A stretch of 64,000 bases of DNA. Origin: an uncultured Agrobacterium sp. (lineage in GTDB: Bacteria; Pseudomonadota; Alphaproteobacteria; Rhizobiales; Rhizobiaceae). Below the pieces are notes generated by a model that worked only from the letters and a program-made list of their open reading frames with translations, was not told the DNA's origin and did no database searches. Where the stretch lies: NCBI GenBank assembly GCA_913777615.1, contig CAJYTK010000007.1, positions 124,001 through 188,000 of the forward strand, given 5' to 3'. The translations under genes and the position numbers were made by a program. Shown piece after piece: positions 51,456-61,052 of this stretch (the stretch's first letter is position 1; each line of letters opens with the position of its first letter).

Positions 51456-54400
51456 ATGGCGGAAATTCGAGGGGAGAAGGTCAATTTCAGCAAGCGAGAC
51501 ATCGTGCCCCTTCACGATTTGCCGTCTGCGCAAGCCGAAGACCCGATCATCGTCCACTGCCCTCCGCCGCGCTCCATGCTGCGCGCTTTCACCAAGGTCT
51601 TCGTCGCTCTCTTCATCCTCGCTTTCCTGTCCATTGGCGGCATCATCTTGTCGGTGGAAACCGGCTCCGTGGACAACGCCCTGTCCAGCCAGGCTCAGCA
51701 GGCGCTTGAGAGGGCGCTCGGTTCTCGGTACGAGGCCCGCATAGGCTCCACCGCTATTCGCTTTTCTTCCGGGCTGAAGCTGGCGCTCGTGGCGCAGGAT
51801 GTTGACATCATCGATAGCGAGTCGGGTCAGCACCTCAGCCGGGCGCGTTCCATCGGGATGGCGCTCGATCCTTTGGCCCTGCTGACAGGTCGCGTATCGA
51901 TCGCCGCCCTTGAAGCCAATGGCATGGAGCTCGATACGTCCCTCTTGCCGAAGGGGGAGGGCTTCGACTTCTCGCAGCTACGTGTTGATACCCTGCCGGG
52001 TCTTCTGGAAAATGCGTTCGCCCATCTCGACCGGCTATCACAGACTTTCCAGCGCAGTGGTACGGAGGAAATTGATCTTTCAGATATCGCAATCCGTTTG
52101 CCGCCGCGCGAGGACGGCAAGCCGCGCACAATCAACTTAAGCGAACTGTCGCTCGTTCCTGATGGCGATGGCGGTTACAAGCTGGATGGCGACGTGGCTT
52201 TCAACGGGCAGATTGCGGAACTGGCGCTTGCTGCCACCGCCAGCGGTGGCGGCATCGATAAGTTTTCCGCACGGCTGGACGGCTTCGATATCGGTCCGCT
52301 TGTGGAGCAATATGATGGCGATGGCCTCATGCATCAGGGACTCAACGTCAAGGCAGGTGTCATTATCGACGCGAGCCGGGGCGCAAGCGGTCAAAAACCC
52401 ATGCTCGACCTCTCGTTTGCGCTCGGTAATGGTGAACTTTACATCGGCGGCGAGGCGCAGCCAGTGTCCAGCGGCGTGATCAACGCCCGCTATGATTTTG
52501 ATGACAAGGCCATCGTGATAGGCAATTCAAGCCTCGTATTGGGGCGCACAACGCTTCCGATCCAAGGCAAGATCAGCGACAACGACAAAGGTTTCAATCT
52601 TGCTCTGCGCCTACCGCAAGGCGTTGCCGTGGCTGATGCCGGTGGCGAAGAGCCGGTGACGTTCGACCTGACGGCAGATGGGACCTATGACCGCGCAACA
52701 CGCGAGATCAATGTGCCTGCGCTTTACGTCGCAAGTCAGCATGGGGATATGGCGGGATCGCTGAAGGTTCGCTTTGGAGAGGGTTCACCTGAGATCAGTT
52801 TTGGCGGGCAAATTCCCAAAATGGAAACGACCGCCGTCAAGCAGCTCTGGCCCTTCTGGATGGCGCGCAAGGCGCGGCCTTGGGTAATCGCCAATCTTTT
52901 CGGCGGGACGGTGCGCAACGGCTCCATAGCCGTCTTCATTCCCGCGGGCAAAATGTGCGGGCCGGACTGCTCGCTGGAGCTTGCAGCGAGCGAATTGCAG
53001 ATCAGGTTCGACGTCGACAATACGCGGCTTAACGTTGCCGGTGACATCCCGCCGCTTCGCGACGTCTATGCCCGTTTTGAACTGGTGGGCGAAAAGATCG
53101 ACGTCAATGTCTCCAAAGCGACGTCCTACTTCCCATCCAACCGCAATCTTGAGCTGGAAAATAGCCGTTTTTCAATTGTCGACGTCTACAACAAACCGCT
53201 GATGGCGGACCTCGATCTTAACGTTAGCGGATCGGCCGACAGCGTCGCGGAGCTTGCGTCCTTCCAGCCGCTCAACGCGCTGAAAGACACCGAATTCAAG
53301 CCGGATGATTTTTCCGGGACGGTAACGGCCCACGCAAAGCTGCGCGTCGGTTTGCTGAAAAGCCAGTCTCCGCCCGAACCTGTTTGGTCGGCTGATCTGT
53401 CGCTGAATGACGTGTCGTTGTCTCGCCCCATCTCCAATCGAAAGGTATCGTCTGTCAACGGAAGCTTGAAGCTCAACAATGATACGCTTCACCTGCTGGG
53501 CAAGGGGCGGATCGACGATGTTGCGATGAATATCGATCTGACCCAGCCCATCCGCAAAAGCAGCAAGACAGGCCGAAAGCTGGTGCTGAATGCCGTGCTG
53601 GAGCCAGGCCAGATTGCCAAGCTTGCACCGGAACTCTCCAGCGTGCTCGGCGGAACCACCTTGCTTGAAATCGACAGCACCGATCCCGACCGACAGGACG
53701 TAAAACTCGATCTCTCCAATGCTTCCATGGTCTTGCCGGGTATTGGCTGGACAAAGGGTGTTGGCGTAAAGGCGAATGCGTCCTTCAACATGGAGACGGT
53801 GAATGGCCGTACGAACATTCATGACCTAGCGCTCAAAGGCGATGGTTTTGGTGTGGCTGGCGACCTTGCTTTTGACAAGGGCGGTTTGATCTCCGCCAAC
53901 TTCTCCCGTTTCCAGTTGTCGCCACAGGATGACTATGCGGTTTCCGTTTCTGCCGCGAAAAGAAGCTACTCCGTCAGTATTAACGGCAAGTCGGCAGATC
54001 TCAGGCCCATCATCGCCAAGCTGCGCAGTTCCGATAGCGGGCAGTCCGGAGCATCAGCCAGTGCGGTACCGAGTGGAGATCTCGGCTCGCTCAACATCAA
54101 GGCGGATCTCGACCGCGTCTATGGCTTCAACGACGAGGCACTTTCCAATGTTACCGCCAGCATCGGCGTCAGGGACGGCAAGGTGCGCACCGTTGATTTC
54201 AAGGGCGTGTCCGGTCGAGGGCAGGCCGTGGTCGCACAGACGACCAACCAAGGGGATGGCGGCACGATCAATCTGACCAGCAGCGACGCAGGCGCGTTTG
54301 CGCGTTTCACCAATCTCTACACCCGTATCCGTGGTGGCCTGTTAAATCTGGTTCTGACCACGTCCAACGGGACGTCGTGGAGCGGCTCCCTCGATCTGCG

Positions 54401-54857
54401 CAATTTCGCCGTTCTCAATGAAGCCAAGCTTCAGGACATTGTTGCGACCCCTTCCGGCCAAGATGGCCGCAGCCTGAACGCGGCTGTTCGGCGCAACATC
54501 GATGTCAGTTCGGAAAAGTTCCAGCGAGGCTTTGCGCGTGTCGTCTACGTCAACGGCATCGTGGCACTGGAGAACGGTGTGGTGCGTGGGGAGCAGATCG
54601 GAGCTACCTTCCAGGGCGTTTTGAAAGACCAGAACGGCAATATCGATATGACCGGGACCTTCATGCCGGCCTACGGTCTCAATCGCCTGTTTGGCGAGTT
54701 GCCGTTTATCGGCATCTTCCTGGGCAATGGTCGTGATCGTGGTCTTCTCGGCATTACCTTCAAACTGACCGGCCCGACAGCGACACCGCGGTTGCAGATC
54801 AATCCTCTGTCGCTGATTGCTCCTGGCGTTTTCCGGCAGATATTCGAGTTCCAGTGA
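51456..54857 (+). CDS. AsmA/YhdP-like (DUF3971) envelope protein, 1133 aa
   Basis: This is a very large protein with one membrane helix near the N-terminus (FTKVFVALFILAFLSIGGII, about residues 45-65) and a huge periplasmic part made of beta-strand repeats, ending with an AsmA-like C-terminal domain (FMPAYGLNRLFGELPFIGIF, then GLLGITFKLTGPTATPRLQI). This architecture is shared with YhdP, TamB and AsmA, which form long hydrophobic-groove bridges thought to carry phospholipids between the membranes. SIGMALDPLALLTGRVSIAA in the first third and the DUF3971 region in the middle agree. The gene stands before valS with a 106-base gap. The direction and cargo of lipid transfer are inferred from the family. 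Confidence 0.85.
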   Translation: MAEIRGEKVNFSKRDIVPLHDLPSAQAEDPIIVHCPPPRSMLRAFTKVFVALFILAFLSIGGIILSVETGSVDNALSSQAQQALERALGSRYEARIGSTAIRFSSGLKLALVAQDVDIIDSESGQHLSRARSIGMALDPLALLTGRVSIAALEANGMELDTSLLPKGEGFDFSQLRVDTLPGLLENAFAHLDRLSQTFQRSGTEEIDLSDIAIRLPPREDGKPRTINLSELSLVPDGDGGYKLDGDVAFNGQIAELALAATASGGGIDKFSARLDGFDIGPLVEQYDGDGLMHQGLNVKAGVIIDASRGASGQKPMLDLSFALGNGELYIGGEAQPVSSGVINARYDFDDKAIVIGNSSLVLGRTTLPIQGKISDNDKGFNLALRLPQGVAVADAGGEEPVTFDLTADGTYDRATREINVPALYVASQHGDMAGSLKVRFGEGSPEISFGGQIPKMETTAVKQLWPFWMARKARPWVIANLFGGTVRNGSIAVFIPAGKMCGPDCSLELAASELQIRFDVDNTRLNVAGDIPPLRDVYARFELVGEKIDVNVSKATSYFPSNRNLELENSRFSIVDVYNKPLMADLDLNVSGSADSVAELASFQPLNALKDTEFKPDDFSGTVTAHAKLRVGLLKSQSPPEPVWSADLSLNDVSLSRPISNRKVSSVNGSLKLNNDTLHLLGKGRIDDVAMNIDLTQPIRKSSKTGRKLVLNAVLEPGQIAKLAPELSSVLGGTTLLEIDSTDPDRQDVKLDLSNASMVLPGIGWTKGVGVKANASFNMETVNGRTNIHDLALKGDGFGVAGDLAFDKGGLISANFSRFQLSPQDDYAVSVSAAKRSYSVSINGKSADLRPIIAKLRSSDSGQSGASASAVPSGDLGSLNIKADLDRVYGFNDEALSNVTASIGVRDGKVRTVDFKGVSGRGQAVVAQTTNQGDGGTINLTSSDAGAFARFTNLYTRIRGGLLNLVLTTSNGTSWSGSLDLRNFAVLNEAKLQDIVATPSGQDGRSLNAAVRRNIDVSSEKFQRGFARVVYVNGIVALENGVVRGEQIGATFQGVLKDQNGNIDMTGTFMPAYGLNRLFGELPFIGIFLGNGRDRGLLGITFKLTGPTATPRLQINPLSLIAPGVFRQIFEFQ

Positions 54858-54963
54858 CAAAGCGGTCACGCATGAGCCCGGTGCCCTTTCGGTTGCTGTT
54901 GACTCTCAACCGCCCATCCTTATTTACAAACCAAAAATAGAACTCCAGATTTCAGGTCAGAAC

Positions 54964-57891
54964 ATGCTCGACAAGACCTACGATTCCGCATCCGTAGAAC
55001 CCAAAATTGCCAAAGCCTGGGATGAGGCAGACGCCTTTCGCGCTGGCGCGAACGCCAAGCCGGATGCCGAAAGCTTCACCATCGTCATCCCGCCGCCAAA
55101 CGTCACCGGCTCTCTGCACATGGGACACGCGCTCAACAATACGCTTCAGGACATTCTGGTGCGTTTCGAGCGCATGCGCGGCAAGGATGTTCTTTGGCAG
55201 CCGGGCATGGACCATGCGGGCATTGCAACCCAGATGGTTGTCGAGCGCAAGCTGATGGAAAACCAGCTGCCTGGCCGTCGCGCCATGGGCCGCGAAGCCT
55301 TCATCGACAAGGTCTGGGAGTGGAAGGGTGAGTCGGGTGGCTTGATCTTCAACCAGTTGAAGCGCCTTGGCGCATCCTGTGACTGGTCGCGCGAACGTTT
55401 CACCATGGATGAAGGCCTGTCCAAGGCGGTTCTTGAAGTCTTCGTCACGCTTTACAAGCAGGACCTGATTTATCGCGGCAAGCGTCTGGTCAACTGGGAC
55501 CCGCATTTCGAGACCGCGATTTCCGATATCGAGGTCGAAAACCGCGAAACCGACGGCCATATGTGGCATTTCAAATATCCACTCGCCGGTGGTGAGACCT
55601 ATACCTATGTCGAGAAGGATGCCGACGGCAACATCGTCTTCCAGGAAGAGCGCGACTATATCGCGATCGCGACCACTCGCCCGGAAACCATGTTGGGCGA
55701 CGGCGCTGTTGCCGTTCATCCGTCGGACGAACGCTATGCGCCAATCGTTGGTAAGCTTTGCGAAATTCCTGTCGGTCCGAAGGAAAGCCGCCGCCTGATC
55801 CCGATCATCACCGATGAGTATCCGGATCCGACCTTCGGTTCCGGCGCCGTCAAGATCACAGGCGCGCATGACTTTAACGACTATCAGGTCGCCCGCCGCA
55901 ACAATATTCCTCTCTATCGCCTGATGGATACGCAGGCACAGATGCGCGACGATGGCGAGCCCTATGCGCGCTGCGCGGAACTTGCAGGCGAAATCACGCG
56001 CTCCGGCAAGCTGCCGTCGGAAGCGGATGTCGATGCTATCAACCTCGTTCCCGACGAGTATCGCGGTCTTGACCGCTACGAGGCTCGCAAGCGCGTCGTC
56101 GCCGCCATCAATGCCGATGGTCTTGCCGTCACGACCAAGGACGCTGAAGGCAACGACGTGCCTTACGTCGAGAACAAGAAGATCATGCAGCCCTTTGGCG
56201 ACCGTTCCAACGTCGTCATCGAGCCGATGCTGACCGACCAGTGGTTCGTCGATGCGAAGACGTTGGCCGAGCCTGCGATGGCATCGGTGCGCGAGGGTCG
56301 CACGAACTTCGTTCCGAAGAACTGGGACAAGACCTATTTCGAATGGATGGAGAACATCCAGCCATGGTGCATTTCGCGTCAGCTCTGGTGGGGTCACCAG
56401 ATCCCTGCTTGGTATGGTCCGGATGGTCAGGTCTTCGTTGAGAAGACGGAGGAAGAAGCACTCGACGCTGCCGTCCAGCACTATCTTGCCCATGAAGGCC
56501 CGTGGAAGGCTTGGGTGCAGGAGAAGCTTGAAAACTTCAAGCCGGGCGAAATCCTGACACGCGACGAAGATGTTCTGGACACATGGTTTTCCTCCGCACT
56601 TTGGCCGTTCTCCACTCTTGGCTGGCCGGACAAGACGCCGGAGCTTGCGCGCTATTACCCGACCAACGTTCTCGTCACCGGCTTCGATATCATCTTCTTC
56701 TGGGTCGCCCGGATGATGATGATGGGTCTTCATTTCATGAAGGATGATGCCGGTCACGCCGTCGAGCCGTTCAACACCGTCTATGTTCACGCGCTGGTTC
56801 GCGACAAGAACGGCCAGAAGATGTCGAAGTCCAAGGGCAACGTCATCGATCCGCTGGAACTGATCGACCAGTATGGTGCAGACGCGCTGCGCTTTACGCT
56901 GGCCATCATGGCGGCGCAGGGCCGCGACGTGAAGCTCGATCCGGCACGTATTGCGGGTTATCGCAACTTCGGTACCAAACTCTGGAACGCCACGCGCTTT
57001 GCCGAAATGAACGGCGTCAAACGCGATCCGCGCTTTAAACCCGAGGCGGCCACACAGACGATCAATCGCTGGATCCTGACTGAACTTGCTAATACGGCCA
57101 AGGACGTCACCGCTTCGATCGAGAGCTATCGCTTCAATGATGCGTCCACCACGCTCTATCGCTTCGTCTGGAACCAGTTCTGTGACTGGTATCTCGAACT
57201 CTTGAAGCCGGTGTTCAACGGCGAGGATGAGGCGGCCAAGAAAGAGGCGCAAGCCTGTGCGGCTTACGTACTCGAAGAGATCTACAAGCTTCTGCATCCG
57301 TTTATGCCATTCATGACGGAAGAACTGTGGGCGCACACGGCTGGTGAAGGCGCAAGCCGCGACCAACTGCTTTGCCATGCCGACTGGCCTGCCCCGGAGT
57401 TTACCGACGAAGCGGCGGCGGCTGAAATCAACTGGTTGATCGAACTTGTTTCGGGCATCCGTTCAACCCGCTCGGAAATGAACGTACCACCTGGTGCCAT
57501 GGCACCACTGGTTGTCGTTGCCGCAAATCCGACCACCGAACTGCGTCTTGACCGCCACTCTGCAGCGATCCGTCGTCTAGCCCGTGCCGATGAAATTCTT
57601 GCTGCGGATGCGGCACCTAAGGGTTCGGCACAGATCGTTGTCGGTGAAGCAACCGTGTGCATTCCACTCGGCAATCTCATTGATGTCTCGGCTGAAAGAT
57701 CCCGTCTCGAAAAGACGATTGGTAAAGCGGAGGCGGAGCTAGAGCGCATCGACAAGAAGCTGTCGAATGAGAAGTTCGTAGCCAATGCTGATCCAGAGGT
57801 GGTTGCAGCGGACCGTGAGCGTAAGGCGGAGCTTGAGCTTCAGATCAAGAGCCTGAAAGTTGCCTTGCAACGGGTTAACGAGGCCGGGTAA
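54964..57891 (+). CDS. valS: Valyl-tRNA synthetase, 975 aa
   Basis: It charges tRNA-Val. The class I signatures are HMGH (residues 52-55, in PPPNVTGSLHMGHAL) and KMSKS (619-623). The editing (CP1) domain lies around residues 200-410 with TTRPETMLGDGAVAVHP. The C-terminal coiled-coil arm, which binds tRNA, is seen at about 905-970 (ERSRLEKTIGKAEAELERID). An in-frame extension upstream to 54817 overlaps the AsmA-like gene and has no synthetase similarity; ATG 54964 with an upstream AGGTCAG is the start. A terminator follows at 57913. Confidence 0.97.
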   Translation: MLDKTYDSASVEPKIAKAWDEADAFRAGANAKPDAESFTIVIPPPNVTGSLHMGHALNNTLQDILVRFERMRGKDVLWQPGMDHAGIATQMVVERKLMENQLPGRRAMGREAFIDKVWEWKGESGGLIFNQLKRLGASCDWSRERFTMDEGLSKAVLEVFVTLYKQDLIYRGKRLVNWDPHFETAISDIEVENRETDGHMWHFKYPLAGGETYTYVEKDADGNIVFQEERDYIAIATTRPETMLGDGAVAVHPSDERYAPIVGKLCEIPVGPKESRRLIPIITDEYPDPTFGSGAVKITGAHDFNDYQVARRNNIPLYRLMDTQAQMRDDGEPYARCAELAGEITRSGKLPSEADVDAINLVPDEYRGLDRYEARKRVVAAINADGLAVTTKDAEGNDVPYVENKKIMQPFGDRSNVVIEPMLTDQWFVDAKTLAEPAMASVREGRTNFVPKNWDKTYFEWMENIQPWCISRQLWWGHQIPAWYGPDGQVFVEKTEEEALDAAVQHYLAHEGPWKAWVQEKLENFKPGEILTRDEDVLDTWFSSALWPFSTLGWPDKTPELARYYPTNVLVTGFDIIFFWVARMMMMGLHFMKDDAGHAVEPFNTVYVHALVRDKNGQKMSKSKGNVIDPLELIDQYGADALRFTLAIMAAQGRDVKLDPARIAGYRNFGTKLWNATRFAEMNGVKRDPRFKPEAATQTINRWILTELANTAKDVTASIESYRFNDASTTLYRFVWNQFCDWYLELLKPVFNGEDEAAKKEAQACAAYVLEEIYKLLHPFMPFMTEELWAHTAGEGASRDQLLCHADWPAPEFTDEAAAAEINWLIELVSGIRSTRSEMNVPPGAMAPLVVVAANPTTELRLDRHSAAIRRLARADEILAADAAPKGSAQIVVGEATVCIPLGNLIDVSAERSRLEKTIGKAEAELERIDKKLSNEKFVANADPEVVAADRERKAELELQIKSLKVALQRVNEAG

Positions 57892-57912
57892 TAAGATATC
57901 AAAACGATCATG

Positions 57913-57944
57913 AGAGCGCCTTCACAACGGAGGCGCTTTTTTTG
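57913..57944 (+). terminator. Rho-independent terminator of valS
   Basis: The arms AGCGCCT (57915-57921) and AGGCGCT (57931-57937) are followed by seven T, 22 bases past the valS stop. Confidence 0.88.
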
Positions 57945-58294
57945 TTGGCGTCGAAAATCTTCTTGCCGACGAGTCGCCTTCAAACGATCAAGCTGCCGGA
58001 AAACCACGCAAGTGCCTCAAAACATGACAGAACGTTGACTTTTTTGAGTGAAAACAGTGGATGTTGTCTTGTAGACACACACGAAGCCTTGGGCGCAAAA
58101 AAAGTCTACAAGAGCAAGATTGAAAGTCATTTATAAGGTTTTTTTTCTAATTTTTTTGCGAATCCATTAGTGCCTGGATTTCTCACGTAAAATATCGACT
58201 AACTAATCGAGCTCTGTTTCGCAAAGTGCCGATTGTCATTTCCTCGAAAGCATTTCAATTTCCAAACATCACATTGCCTTGATTGGGGAGAGAG
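57945..58294. other. A/T-rich leader region of the FadL-like gene
   Basis: This 350-base stretch is markedly richer in A and T than its surroundings, with runs of eight and seven T near 58139-58158. It holds a 10-base perfect inverted repeat, TCTTGTAGAC (58067-58076) and GTCTACAAGA (58104-58113). No coding frame is convincing. GGGGAG before 58295 is the ribosome site of the next gene. Confidence 0.6.
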
Positions 58295-59530
58295 ATGGCA
58301 AAGCGAATTTCAATCATAAATGGTGCGGTATGCCTTGCTGTCGGCATCACTTCGGTTACGCCTGCATTTGCGGGCGGCCTCGAGCGTGGCGGTTATAACA
58401 TCGACCAGTTGTTTGACGCCTCGCCCTTCACGTTCCAGTCTGGCGTTACATATGTTGCGCCTCAGCGAAAGCTGAAGAACGCCAAAGACGGACCCGGTGG
58501 TAACACGTTCGTTGGCGGCACAACTACTGCAGATGATACTGAGAATTTCGCCATCCCTTATGTCGGGTTCAAGGGAAGTTACGGCGATGTCGATTGCTTG
58601 GTCGACTATTCTCAGCCATTTGGGGCCCATCTCAATCCAGGCGCAAATTGGGCGGGTGCGCAGAGCAATATTGAGACCAAACTGCGGACAGATAATTACG
58701 GGCTGACGTGTTCGTATAAGTTTGATGCAGGTCCAGGTCAGTTTCGAATTATTGGTGGCGGCTTCTATCAAGAGATAGAGGGTTTCAAGACCCGGAATGT
58801 CCTATACGTTCCGCCTGGCGCGCCCATAAATGGTAATGGAAGACTTGACCTTGCGGACGAGGCTTTTGGTTGGCGAGCTGGCATAGCTTATGAAATCCCT
58901 GAGTACGCGCTTCGAACAAGCTTAGTGTACAATAGTCGGGTGAAATATGATCTTACCGGCACACTCGATCTTACACAGCTTCCGACGATTCCTGGCAATC
59001 CGTACGCGGGAAGGCGCTTCAACGTTTTTGGCTCTGCTGAAGCCCCGGACTCGATTGAGTTGAAAGTTCAGAGCGGTATCGCTCCTGACTGGCTGGCGTT
59101 TGGTTCGGTGAAATGGACGAACTGGAGCTTGATCCAGTCTATTCGCTTCTGTGAAGAGAATGGCGCCTTTGGCTGCCCCGCTACGGGTGTGACGTCGCTC
59201 GATCTGCTCTATAGAGACGGCTGGACCGTCAGCGGCGGTATCGGGCACAAGTTCAACGATAAGCTTTCAGGTGCCGTTAGCGTGACCTGGGACCGTGGTA
59301 CGAGCACTGGTATTGGCGCATCGACTGACACATGGACACTTGGTGCAGGGGTTCAGTATGCCGTTACCGATAATATTGAATGGCGTCTGGGCGCGGCTGT
59401 CGGTCTGCTAACTAGCGGTAGTTCAGGTCAGGTCATGCGCGGCGGTGTGACTTACGGTACTGACGCCACGTACGACTTCGGCAATGACGTCGTTGCTGCG
59501 ATTAACACCTCGGTAAAGGTGAAGTTCTAA
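58295..59530 (+). CDS. FadL/OmpP1-family outer-membrane transport protein, 411 aa
   Basis: A signal peptide (INGAVCLAVGITSVTPAFAG) precedes an N-terminal plug region (GLERGGYNIDQLFDASPFTF), then a beta barrel of alternating strands that ends in a terminal phenylalanine (NTSVKVKF), as outer-membrane proteins need. The FadL/OmpP1/TodX family imports long-chain fatty acids or other hydrophobic compounds. A cysteine pair occurs in the region CEENGAFGCPATG, an outer-loop disulphide. ATG 58295, next to GGGGAGAGAG, fits better than the in-frame start at 58283. It is transcribed alone, ending at a clear terminator. Confidence 0.85.
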   Translation: MAKRISIINGAVCLAVGITSVTPAFAGGLERGGYNIDQLFDASPFTFQSGVTYVAPQRKLKNAKDGPGGNTFVGGTTTADDTENFAIPYVGFKGSYGDVDCLVDYSQPFGAHLNPGANWAGAQSNIETKLRTDNYGLTCSYKFDAGPGQFRIIGGGFYQEIEGFKTRNVLYVPPGAPINGNGRLDLADEAFGWRAGIAYEIPEYALRTSLVYNSRVKYDLTGTLDLTQLPTIPGNPYAGRRFNVFGSAEAPDSIELKVQSGIAPDWLAFGSVKWTNWSLIQSIRFCEENGAFGCPATGVTSLDLLYRDGWTVSGGIGHKFNDKLSGAVSVTWDRGTSTGIGASTDTWTLGAGVQYAVTDNIEWRLGAAVGLLTSGSSGQVMRGGVTYGTDATYDFGNDVVAAINTSVKVKF

Positions 59531-59551
59531 GTTTCGGAAAACAATCAATCC

Positions 59552-59580
59552 AAACCCGGCCTCATCGGCCGGGTTTTTTG
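59552..59580 (+). terminator. Rho-independent terminator of the FadL-like gene
   Basis: The arms AAACCCGGCC (59552-59561) and GGCCGGGTTT (59567-59576) are perfect; the loop is TCATC and a T run follows. Confidence 0.92.
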
Positions 59581-59709
59581 TTGCCAATCCGCAATATTGT
59601 GACGATTTGGCAACAAATTTCTGCAACCTTCACGTAGCGTAAGAATGTGGGCAGATTTGTCCATTTCCCGCCACAAAGCATGTGCTTGAATGCTCGCGAC
59701 GGTGCGGGA

Positions 59710-60015
59710 ATGGAAGAATATGCAGACATCAAAACTGGTTCTGCGGAAGTGGTGGAAGTGAAAACAGGTGCGGATTCAGGCTCTAAGCAAGTAAACACGG
59801 GTTTTGTCCGTAACGGCTTGCTTGGAAGAATCCATACGGCGGTGAAACGCCGCGATGTTGCCGGAAACGGTACTTATATCTGTGCTCATGACATTACCAG
59901 TTTACGACCGCTCAAGATCACCGGCGGCAGCATGAAAGCTGTTGTCGGGCGGGTGCAGTTTGTTCAAAAGATCGCATCTCGGCTTTTGCCGGGAAGAGTG
60001 AGAGAAGTTCGTTGA
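59710..60015 (+). CDS. Possible small protein upstream of exoR, 101 aa (uncertain)
   Basis: I do not recognise this product. The frame is open from 59647 to TGA at 60013-60015, ending one base before the exoR ATG. From ATG 59710 it would encode MEEYADIKTGSAEVVEVK and so on, with a basic C-terminal half and no signal peptide or membrane segment. Codon use is not clearly that of a gene and the ribosome site is poor. It may be the exoR leader only. The exact abutment with exoR is the main reason to record it. Confidence 0.3.
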   Translation: MEEYADIKTGSAEVVEVKTGADSGSKQVNTGFVRNGLLGRIHTAVKRRDVAGNGTYICAHDITSLRPLKITGGSMKAVVGRVQFVQKIASRLLPGRVREVR

Positions 60016-60016
60016 A

Positions 60017-60811
60017 ATGCTGAAATGTGACATCAACGTTTTGAAACCGCTATGTCTGGGACTGCTGCTTGCTTCACTGTCCGTGCCTGTTCTGGCATTC
60101 GATATCAATTCCGGCGTCACTAAAGAATCTGGGCCTTTCGATCTCTTTAAGTTCGGCTTCAAATCCTACAAGGACGGCAAGAAAGAAGATGCCGTTGAGG
60201 CTTATCGCTACGCTGCAGAAAAAGGTCACACTGGATCGCGTTGGGCGCTTGCCAATATGTATGCCTATGGCGACGGTGTAGCGAAAAACGACTTCGAGGC
60301 CTTCAAGATTTACAGCGAGATTGCCAGCCAGGGCGTGGAGCCGGGGTCGGAGGATACGGGCTTCTTCGTCAACGCACTCCTGTCTCTCGCAGATTATTAT
60401 CGCCACGGCATTCCTGGCAGTCCGGTCAAGATGGATTTGGGACAGGCCCGCCAACTCTATTTTCAGGTCGCATCGACCTTCGGCGTAGCGGAGGCGCAGT
60501 TTCAGCTTGCGCAGATGATCCTCGCGGGTGAGGGTGGCCGCGCGGATACGCAGCAGGCCAAAAAGTGGCTTAATCAGGCTCGCAAGCATGGTCATGCCGG
60601 TGCCATGTCGATCTTCGGAAATCTTCTCTTCCAGGAAGGACAGACAGTTCGCGGGCTGGCATTCATGACCGCAGCTCTCGACAAATGCGCCGCAGCCAAT
60701 TGCATCTGGATACAGAACCTCCAGGAACAGGCTTTTTCCGTGGCAGCGGAAAATGATCGCCGCGTTGCTATTCAGCTGGCCCGTAACATCGCTTCCAGCG
60801 ATGCTGATTGA
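60017..60811 (+). CDS. exoR: ExoR, periplasmic regulator of exopolysaccharide and motility, 264 aa
   Basis: ExoR binds the sensor kinase ExoS in the periplasm and holds back ExoS-ChvI signalling; loss of ExoR raises succinoglycan and stops motility. The signal peptide is INVLKPLCLGLLLASLSVPV with cleavage near FAFD. Sel1-type repeats follow: AVEAYRYAAEKGHTGSRWAL, FGVAEAQFQLAQMILAGEGG and AKKWLNQARKHGHAGAMSIF. The stretch GPFDLFKFGFKSYKDGKKED is characteristic. Length matches ExoR (about 268). It has a probable long leader after the FadL-like terminator. Confidence 0.92.
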   Translation: MLKCDINVLKPLCLGLLLASLSVPVLAFDINSGVTKESGPFDLFKFGFKSYKDGKKEDAVEAYRYAAEKGHTGSRWALANMYAYGDGVAKNDFEAFKIYSEIASQGVEPGSEDTGFFVNALLSLADYYRHGIPGSPVKMDLGQARQLYFQVASTFGVAEAQFQLAQMILAGEGGRADTQQAKKWLNQARKHGHAGAMSIFGNLLFQEGQTVRGLAFMTAALDKCAAANCIWIQNLQEQAFSVAAENDRRVAIQLARNIASSDAD

Positions 60812-61052
60812 TCAGAAAAAGCGCCGCTTCGTTTAGTATATTGGTTTGTCACGATAACGTTGAAGCGCGAACGTAGGCCGCAGGTTGCCCTTGTGTCTCC
60901 GGACTACTTTCTGGCCGACGCAATTGTCCCGGTGATGCTCCACAAAAAATGAGACAACGGACAGGCGCTGCCACGGCCAACGCGTTACATGCACTCGTGG
61001 GGCTTTCTTACCAAGCTTCTGTGTTAGCCGCGGATTCCTGGGTCGTCAGCCT

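Noticed and set aside
54952-57378. An open frame of about 800 codons antisense to valS
   Set aside because: It lies opposite a clear valS gene in the codon-biased frame that high-GC genes commonly leave open, and its translation resembles no protein.
57942-58136. A 64-codon frame after the valS terminator
   Set aside because: It begins inside the terminator region, lacks a ribosome site, and lies in non-coding A/T-rich DNA.
60812-61052. Possible small gene or RNA between exoR and xthA
   Set aside because: No open frame, hairpin or promoter stood out; I see nothing I can support.
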